A stretch of 64,000 nt of DNA from positions 124,001 to 188,000 of the forward strand of contig NZ_JAHXNL010000008.1 of the NCBI RefSeq assembly GCF_023148685.1, given 5' to 3'. This DNA is from Georgenia sp. EYE_87. GTDB lineage: Bacteria; Actinomycetota; Actinomycetes; Actinomycetales; Actinomycetaceae. Shown in pieces: positions 58,945-64,000 of the stretch (its first letter is position 1; each line of letters begins with the position of its first letter). Both the position numbers and the translations under genes were made by a program. Under the pieces are notes generated by a model, which worked only from the letters and a program-made list of their open reading frames with translations, was not told the origin of the DNA and did no database searches.

Positions 58945-59106
58945 GCGCGGAACGCCGCTGCCCCTCCCCGAGGGCTGCTCAGGGGAATCTCAGGGTCCGG
59001 ATCAGGTGCGTCTCCGATACCCGCGCAGTCTCGCCGTCGCGAGACTGGGAACGCCGGGACACCGACGCGCCCGGCCGCGCCGAACGAGCAGGAGAGCCGA
59101 CGAACC

Positions 59107-59829
59107 ATGACCACCCGAACCCTCCCCGCCGCACTGGGCCTCCTCTCCGCCGTCGCCCTGGTCACCGCGGGGTGCGGCGTCGCTGGCCCGACGGGCCCGG
59201 TGACCACCGAGGAGCACGACGTCGACGCCGCCGTCACCGCCGTGCGCCTGGACGGCACCGGCGACCTCCGCGTGAGCACCGGCGGCCCCGCGGCGTCGCT
59301 CAGCGTCACCGCGCACGAGAGCACGCTGGACGAGCTGACCGCGGAGGTGCGCGACGGGGTGCTCGTGCTCGGCGTCCGGCCCGGGATGCGCCTGCGCGAC
59401 CTCGGTCCGATCACCTACGACCTCGTGCTGACCGAGCTCCACGCCGTCGGCGTCCGGGGAACGGGTGACGTCGCCGCGAGCCTCACGCCGGTCGACACCC
59501 TCGAGATCACGGTCGACGGCACGGGGGACGTGCGGGCGACCGACGTCGACGTCGACGAGCTGCGGGTCGAGATCGACGGCACCGGCTCGGTCGGGCTCAC
59601 CGGCACCGCACGTTCGCAGGAGGTGCGCATCGGCGGCACGGGCAGCTACGAGGGTGCGGAGCTGAGCTCCGAGGACGCCGTGGTGACCCTCGACGGCACC
59701 GGCAACGCGGACGTCGAGGCCTCACGGACCCTCTCGGCCACGGTGGACGGCACCGGATCGGTGACCTACGGCGGCGGGGCCGAGGTCACCTCCCGCGTGG
59801 ACGGCCTCGGCTCGGTCCGCGAACGCTGA
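59107..59829 (+). CDS. Lipoprotein with GIN/DUF2807-like beta-helix repeats
   Basis: A 240-aa lipoprotein; the signal peptide ends at lipobox VTAGC (Cys23). The mature part is built of repeats around DGTG (LDGTGDLRV, VRGTGDVAA, VDGTGDVRA, IDGTGSVGL, IGGTGSYEG, LDGTGNADV, VDGTGSVTY), one about every 20 residues, giving a beta-helix as in DUF2807 (putative auto-transporter adhesin head) proteins. AGGAG lies upstream of ATG 59107. It faces the cell envelope; the ligand is unknown. Confidence 0.88.
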   Translation: MTTRTLPAALGLLSAVALVTAGCGVAGPTGPVTTEEHDVDAAVTAVRLDGTGDLRVSTGGPAASLSVTAHESTLDELTAEVRDGVLVLGVRPGMRLRDLGPITYDLVLTELHAVGVRGTGDVAASLTPVDTLEITVDGTGDVRATDVDVDELRVEIDGTGSVGLTGTARSQEVRIGGTGSYEGAELSSEDAVVTLDGTGNADVEASRTLSATVDGTGSVTYGGGAEVTSRVDGLGSVRER

Positions 59830-59868
59830 ACGGGCGGTAGCCTTCGGCCACCGACCAAGGAGGCAGCC

Positions 59869-60339
59869 ATGGACGTCGTCACCGATCCGTACGCACCGGT
59901 CGTCAAGGTCGTGACCGTGCCCGTGCCTGCCGCGGCGGCGTTTGAGGCCTTCACCCAGGGCCTGGACACCTGGTGGCCCTTCGCGACGCACTCGACGGCG
60001 GGAGGCCGGCGCGGCACGGTCGCGTTCGGTTCCGACGCCGGGGAGCCCGTGGTGGAGATCCACCCCGACGGCCGCCGCGAGATCTGGGGCACGCTCACGC
60101 GGTGGGCGCCGCCCGAGCTGCTGACCATGTCCTGGCACCCCGGTGGCGACCCGGCCCGCGCCACGGAGCTCGAGGTCCGGTTCGCCGAGACCTCCGACGG
60201 CACGCGCGTCCACCTGCGGCACACCGGATGGGAGGCGAGGGACGACGGCGCGGCCGCCCGGGCCGACTACGACACCGGCTGGGACACGGTGCTGGGGCAC
60301 TTCGTGGACTCCCAGAGCTCGCCGGGCGTCCAGAGCTAG
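59869..60339 (+). CDS. SRPBCC domain protein (AHSA1-like)
   Basis: A 156-aa START-fold protein: VVKVVTVPVPAAAAFEAFTQGLDTWWPFATHSTAGG, then WGTLTRWAPPELLTMSWHPGGDPARATELEVRFAETSDGTRVHLRHTGWEARDDG and a C-terminal helix TGWDTVLGHFVDSQ. The WWP near residue 37 is common in this group. AAGGAGG precedes ATG 59869. The ligand is unknown. Confidence 0.88.
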   Translation: MDVVTDPYAPVVKVVTVPVPAAAAFEAFTQGLDTWWPFATHSTAGGRRGTVAFGSDAGEPVVEIHPDGRREIWGTLTRWAPPELLTMSWHPGGDPARATELEVRFAETSDGTRVHLRHTGWEARDDGAAARADYDTGWDTVLGHFVDSQSSPGVQS

Positions 60340-60370
60340 CCTCCGGAGGGCTCGGCGCGGCCCCGCCGGT

Positions 60371-60418
60371 ACGTGACGCCTTCGCCACGTGACGCCTTCG
60401 CCACGTGGCGCCGTCGCC
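60371..60418. repeat. 16-bp tandem repeat with CACGTG, 3 copies
   Basis: ACGTGACGCCTTCGCC occurs at 60371 and 60387, followed by ACGTGGCGCCGTCGCC at 60403. The junctions create the palindrome CACGTG twice. The array lies about 150 bp upstream of the WXG100-like gene and may be a binding array for its regulator. Confidence 0.7.
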
Positions 60419-60564
60419 GCGGCCGAGCTCCGCAGACGCACCCCGGCATGCGGACGGACATGGGGAGAAGTCCCCGTGCGGGTGGCTGGCCCTCCCGTGC
60501 ACGACTGCGCGAGAGTTGGCCCAGCAGCGTGCCGCCCCGGCGGCGCCACGAGCCTGGGGGAGAC

Positions 60565-60861
60565 ATGGCGGACGATCTGAGACTCGACACCGAGCTGCTC
60601 CTCACGACCGCCGACTCGTTGTCCGCGGTCCGCGACGAGTTCTCGACCGGCACCATGGGGAGCGACCCGGGGCTGGCCGAGGCGATCGGCCACGCCGCCC
60701 TCTACGGCCGCCTCGACTCCTTCCAGTCCAGCTGGTCCGTGCAGCGCGGCCGCATGGTCGAGAGCATCGACGTGCTGGGACGCACCATGGTCACCGTGAC
60801 CGAGGCGTTCGCCGAGCTCGACGCCCAGCTGGCCGACGGCCTGGGCGGGGGGACCAGGTGA
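60565..60861 (+). CDS. WXG100-like protein (ESX/T7SS-type)
   Basis: A 98-aa helical protein of WXG100 length with a central SSWSVQRG turn between two long helices: ELLLTTADSLSAVRDEFST... and VQRGRMVESIDVLGRTMVTVTEAFAELDAQLADGL. The WXG triplet is WSV here. GGGGGAG precedes ATG 60565. Its stop overlaps the next start (GTGA). Such proteins form helical-hairpin dimers and are exported by T7SS, but the export genes are not seen in this window. Confidence 0.78.
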   Translation: MADDLRLDTELLLTTADSLSAVRDEFSTGTMGSDPGLAEAIGHAALYGRLDSFQSSWSVQRGRMVESIDVLGRTMVTVTEAFAELDAQLADGLGGGTR

Positions 60862-62237
60862 GCACCCCGCGCCCGTCCGGCTGGGAGGTCACCCGCGAGT
60901 TCTGGTCCGACCCCGTGCCCGGCGACCCGGGCGAGCTGCACGCCGTCGCCGGCCGGTACCGCGACGTCGCCGGGCACATCTCCGCGGCGGCGCAGGGGCT
61001 GCGGGACCTCGGGGACCTGGACCTGAGGTCCAAGGCGGTCGAGAAGTTCCGTCAGCGGGCGGCGGAGGTCGCGGACGAGATCGCCAGGGCGGAGCCGCTC
61101 TACTCCGGCGCGGCCGACGCCGTGGACGCGTACGCGACCGGGCTCGACGACGCGCAGGACAAGGCGGACCTCGCCCTCTCCGCCGTCGTGGAGACCGCCG
61201 GGCAGCTCGAGGCCGCGCGCGTCGCCGAGTCGGACGCCGCGCACGCCGCGCTCACCCAGACGCACCGGGAGCTCGCGGGAACCGTCCCCCTGCCCGGCGC
61301 CCCCGCGGACCCGGCGGCGGACCTGGCGGTCGCTCGCGCCCGGGTCGACGGGCTCCAGGGCGAGTTCGACGCCGCCGTCCAGCGCATCCGCGACGCCGTG
61401 GCGGACCGCGACGCGGCCGCCACGGCGGCCATCGGCGCGATCGGCGAGCTCGCCGAGACCAACGCGCTCAAGGACAGCTTCTGGGACAAGGCCGGCGACT
61501 TCCTCGGCGACGTCGTCGACTTCCTCGACAAGGCCCTCAAGGTCATCTCCGACATCCTCGACAAGTTCGAGATCGTGCTCCTCGTCGCCTCGATCGTGCT
61601 GCTGTTCATCCCCGGCGGCGGGCTCCTCGTGATGGCCCTGCGGGTCCTGAGCGCGCTCGCCAAGATCCAGCGGGTCGTCAAGGTGGCGCGGACGACGGTC
61701 GACGTCATCCAGGTGGTGCGCGGCAAGAAGTCCGCGATCGAGTTCCTCACCGGCCTCGCCAAGGGCCAGGTGTCGAAGCTCGCCGGCAAGGGCGTCCAGA
61801 AGGTCGCCGGCAACGTCCTGGGCCGGGTGCTCAGCCGCACGGGCCAGGGCACGCTCTTCGCCGCCTCCAACCTCGTCCCGGTCACCGCCGAGATCGACGC
61901 CGTGCCGGCGACGTTCGCCTCCGGCAACCGCAACTACGTGCAGATGGCGATGCTGAACGACTCCTTCCGCGGCGCCTACAGCAACAGCGAGCTCGCCGGC
62001 CTCGCCACCCGGGCGGCGCTCGTCGAGGGCGGTGCGCACGCGACCAAGGAGTATGCCGTCAAGCCGGCCGTCGACGCCGGCAACGACTGGGTGAACAACC
62101 AGCTGACCCGGCACAGCCTCGCGAACGGCGGCAACCCGTACCTGTTCGACTGGAACGACCCGCTCGGCGAGCCCCAGCCGTTCTCCGACTACCGTCAGCA
62201 GATGGACAAGACCCTGGTCGACGGCGGTGCGAGGTGA
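60858..62237 (+). CDS. Putative T7SS-secreted protein with membrane segment
   Basis: A 459-aa protein. The first 100 residues (RPSGWEVTREFWSDPVPGDPGELHAVAGRYRDVAGHISAAAQGLRDL) match the putative T7SS secretion-signal domain (GDP..V..LA..Y pattern). A coiled coil (about 100-205) follows, then an amphipathic part, one hydrophobic span (about 238-265), and a C-terminal part of about 190 residues ending DWNDPLGEPQPFSDYRQQMDK. No toxin motif is recognised. GTG 60858 overlaps the WXG100 stop; its own stop overlaps the next gene. Confidence 0.78.
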   Translation: MSTPRPSGWEVTREFWSDPVPGDPGELHAVAGRYRDVAGHISAAAQGLRDLGDLDLRSKAVEKFRQRAAEVADEIARAEPLYSGAADAVDAYATGLDDAQDKADLALSAVVETAGQLEAARVAESDAAHAALTQTHRELAGTVPLPGAPADPAADLAVARARVDGLQGEFDAAVQRIRDAVADRDAAATAAIGAIGELAETNALKDSFWDKAGDFLGDVVDFLDKALKVISDILDKFEIVLLVASIVLLFIPGGGLLVMALRVLSALAKIQRVVKVARTTVDVIQVVRGKKSAIEFLTGLAKGQVSKLAGKGVQKVAGNVLGRVLSRTGQGTLFAASNLVPVTAEIDAVPATFASGNRNYVQMAMLNDSFRGAYSNSELAGLATRAALVEGGAHATKEYAVKPAVDAGNDWVNNQLTRHSLANGGNPYLFDWNDPLGEPQPFSDYRQQMDKTLVDGGAR

Positions 62238-62911
62238 GCCGGCTGTACTCCGTCACCGTCCCGCCCGGCTGGGTCCGGCTCGAGCTCGACGGCGACGACA
62301 GGGCCGAGAAGCAGGTGCGCGCCCTCGTCGACCACCTGACCGCGTCGGTGCCGCGCGACAGCGCCCCCGCCCTGCGGCGCCCGATCGAGAATCAGCTGCG
62401 CGACCTCGTCGCCGACGCCCGGGCTCGTGGCGCCGTCGATCTCCTGGTGCCCGTCGACCGGGTGGCGGGACTGACGCTTCCCGCGTCGGTGATGGCCACG
62501 GTGGTCACGGTCCCCGAGGCCGGCGCGGCATCCCACGAGGACGTCCTCGTGGCGATGGTCGCCCGCGGTTCCGGCGAGCCGGTGGCCGTCGGCGACGCCG
62601 TCGCGGTCCGCTCGCTCACGCGGCGCGACGTCACGGCCCAGCTCGAGGCGGAGGTGACCGCCGCCGAGCGCGCGCTCCAGGCCGCCGGCGCCCCGGCCGG
62701 CCCGCTGGCCGGCACGCTCGACGACGTCGAGCCCGCCGAGGGCGCGACGAGCCGACACGTGCGCTACCTCCTCGGCATCCCCGGCCGTCCGGCGGAGTTC
62801 CTCGCCCTGACGCTCGCCGTGCTCGAGCCCGCCGACGACCCGGAGGCCGAGCTGGGCGACGCGCTGACGGAGCTCTTCGACGCCGTCGTCTCCACCCTGC
62901 GGTGGTCATGA
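62234..62911 (+). CDS. 225-aa protein of unknown function in the T7SS-like cluster
   Basis: A soluble, acidic alpha/beta protein: YSVTVPPGWVRLELDGDDRAEKQVRALVDHLTASVPRDSAPALRRPIENQLRDLVADARARGAVDLLVPVDRVAGLTLPASVMATVVTVPEAG. There is no signal peptide or membrane helix. GTG 62234 overlaps the preceding stop and its own stop overlaps the next ATG. The position suggests a chaperone or accessory of the secreted protein. I do not recognise the family. Confidence 0.75.
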   Translation: MSRLYSVTVPPGWVRLELDGDDRAEKQVRALVDHLTASVPRDSAPALRRPIENQLRDLVADARARGAVDLLVPVDRVAGLTLPASVMATVVTVPEAGAASHEDVLVAMVARGSGEPVAVGDAVAVRSLTRRDVTAQLEAEVTAAERALQAAGAPAGPLAGTLDDVEPAEGATSRHVRYLLGIPGRPAEFLALTLAVLEPADDPEAELGDALTELFDAVVSTLRWS

Positions 62912-63585
62912 GCGCACGGGTCCACCTCTCCCCCGACCCGCGGGTCTGGGTCCCCGTCCCGATGACCTGGCCGACGGCGCGGCACCCCTCCGCCGAGGCG
63001 TGGGCGCGGGAGGCAGGCCCCGCCCTCGTCGTCGACCAGGGGATCGACGACCCCGAGCTCGGCGAGCGGCTGAGCATCGTGCTGACCGCTGTCGCAGCGA
63101 CGACCCACCCCGAGCACGTGCAGGCCCGGTTCCTCCACCTGCCCGACGTGCGGGCCGGGTTCATGCTGCTCGAGGTCTCCGCCGTCGAGACCGACCCCTC
63201 GGCCAACCGGCACCTCGTGCACCGGGGCCTGACCGAGGCCGACCGCGAGCCGGACGTGGGGGCCGTGCAGGTGCACGACGTCGCCCTCCCCGACGGGCAC
63301 CCGCTGCTGCGGGTGCTGCGCTTCGACCGTCCCCCGCCGACCGGTCCGCTCATCGGGATCCTCCGCCACGCCGTCCGGCTGCCCGCCGCCCCGGGCGTGC
63401 GGGGCGCCGTCGACGTGGCCACGACCATCACCGGCACGGACATCGACGCCCTGCTCGGCACCCTCGGCGACGTCGAGGCGCTGCTGGAGGACGTCCACTG
63501 GGTCGTGGACGACGCCGACCAGGGGCATGAGCGACGTCCCGCCGGGACGGCCGAGACGAAGGAGAAGTCGTGGACGGCGAGCTGA
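62908..63585 (+). CDS. 225-aa protein of unknown function in the T7SS-like cluster
   Basis: A soluble protein: RVHLSPDPRVWVPVPMTWPTARHPSAEAWAREAGPALVVDQGIDDPELGERLSIVLTAVAATTHPEHVQARFLHLPDVRAGFMLLEVSAVETD. The last 25 residues are Lys/Glu-rich. ATG 62908 overlaps the 225-aa neighbour by 4 nt, and its 3' end overlaps the next gene by 16 nt. Both 225-aa products may be related (VPPGW...V and P...WVPVPM). Family not recognised. Confidence 0.75.
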   Translation: MSARVHLSPDPRVWVPVPMTWPTARHPSAEAWAREAGPALVVDQGIDDPELGERLSIVLTAVAATTHPEHVQARFLHLPDVRAGFMLLEVSAVETDPSANRHLVHRGLTEADREPDVGAVQVHDVALPDGHPLLRVLRFDRPPPTGPLIGILRHAVRLPAAPGVRGAVDVATTITGTDIDALLGTLGDVEALLEDVHWVVDDADQGHERRPAGTAETKEKSWTAS

Positions 63586-64000
63586 GCACGGGAACCGTCG
63601 TGATCCTCGTGGTGGTCGTGGCGGTCGTCATCGCCGTGACGGTGGTCGTGCAGGGCCGCCGTGAGTCCGCGTACCGGGAGTCGAAGCGGTCCTTCTCCCG
63701 CGGCGGCGGATGGCGCCGGTTCCCCGCGGACATCCTGGCGGACGAGTGGGCGGGCGGGCCGTTCCGTCCCGGCCGCGACGGCTACGCGGCGGACGTCAAC
63801 GTGACGGAGCGCGAGGGCCTGCGCACGTTCTTCCTCAAGTACGTCTACCTGACCACCGACCAGATCATGGCCGACGGGCGCAGCACGAAGAAGGAGCACC
63901 TGGTGATCGGCGTCGACCTGCCGGCGTCCCTGCCCGCGATCACCCTCGAGCGCGGCGCGCGGGCCGGGATCGGGGCGGCCGTGGGAGGCCAGGACATCTC
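63570..64000 (+). CDS. Membrane protein cut by the window edge (partial)
   Basis: GTG 63570 lies just after AAGGAGAA, giving MDGELSTGTVVILVVVVAVVIAVTVVVQGRRESAYRE: one helix at about 9-28 with a cytoplasmic basic side. Then RGGGWRRFPADILADEWAGGPFRPGRDGYAADVNVTEREGLRTFFLKYVYLTTDQIMADGRSTKKEHLVIGVDLPASLP. No family recognised; the frame is open at 64000. It is the fifth gene in the overlapping cluster. Confidence 0.7.
   Translation, partial: MDGELSTGTVVILVVVVAVVIAVTVVVQGRRESAYRESKRSFSRGGGWRRFPADILADEWAGGPFRPGRDGYAADVNVTEREGLRTFFLKYVYLTTDQIMADGRSTKKEHLVIGVDLPASLPAITLERGARAGIGAAVGGQDI

Noticed and set aside
58593-59468. A 291-residue frame over the leader and lipoprotein genes
   Set aside because: It overlaps the 71-aa gene and the GIN-type lipoprotein in a different frame and is Arg/Pro-rich without motifs.

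Overview
The window is about 73% G+C by eye, is packed with short or overlapping intergenic junctions, and uses GTG starts freely. Its gene content is that of a high-GC actinobacterium: CarD, LCP cell-wall ligase, ANTAR and SpoIIE-type regulators, a large LuxR (LAL) regulator, DUF1918/DUF1876, an RsfS-NadD operon and WXG100/T7SS-like genes. A Micrococcales-type chromosome (Cellulomonas/Georgenia-like) is my best guess, not proven. Several genes have a TANNNT box 6-8 nt before the start codon and no Shine-Dalgarno, as expected for leaderless actinobacterial mRNAs.

Layout. 1-2.0 kb: an ABC-2 exporter whose ATPase carries a single-base frameshift. 2.1-3.5 kb: CarD on the minus strand and an 840-bp non-coding region holding a 59-bp tandem repeat. 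3.5-5.0 kb: ArsR / AHSA1-SRPBCC / DHFR-like cassette with a candidate operator. 5-17.4 kb: stress and housekeeping genes, including a DUF1918-DUF1876 fusion, ChaB-Rho_N, SPFH protein, LAL regulator coupled to a 67-aa Arg-rich protein, LOG-family protein, MFS transporter, a Cys-rich pentapeptide protein and MazG. 17.4-18.6 kb: remains of an ISL3-type transposase. 18.6-23.6 kb: a minus-strand catabolic operon of TRAP binding protein, fused DctQM permease, M24-fold enzyme and MarR regulator, with a TTG-N6-CAA box upstream. 23.8-26.6 kb: ThiD/PdxK-like kinase, small P-loop kinase, VOC protein and SDR. tRNA-Ala(GGC) with a clear intrinsic terminator lies at 26.8 kb.

27-36 kb: SRAP (HMCES) protein, a one-lobe binding protein coupled to a CDF transporter, a SpoIIE-phosphatase / GAF-ANTAR pair, and the operon [53-aa membrane protein]-nadD-[membrane protein]-rsfS-histidine phosphatase. 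36-53.7 kb: paired CNNM/CorC proteins, GH13 glycosidase, an SDR remnant, PPOX proteins, LCP protein, AGE epimerase, DsbA-like protein, FUSC protein, proA and thioredoxin. 53.7-59 kb: a CGNR zinc-finger regulator divergent from a PEP-synthase/rifampin-phosphotransferase-like enzyme and an MFS transporter. GGTTAC/GTAACC boxes overlap the predicted -10 of the CGNR gene, and again the -10 of a strong promoter at 58.55 kb. That second promoter precedes a leader of consecutive perfect hairpins and a 71-aa protein. 60.5 kb to the end: a tightly overlapping T7SS-like cluster of a WXG100-sized protein, a T7SS-signal-like protein with a membrane segment, two unknown proteins and a membrane protein cut by the window edge.

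The most promising unexplained systems are the CGNR-box regulon with its structured leader, the T7SS-like cluster, and the TRAP/M24 operon, whose enzyme has lost one canonical metal ligand.
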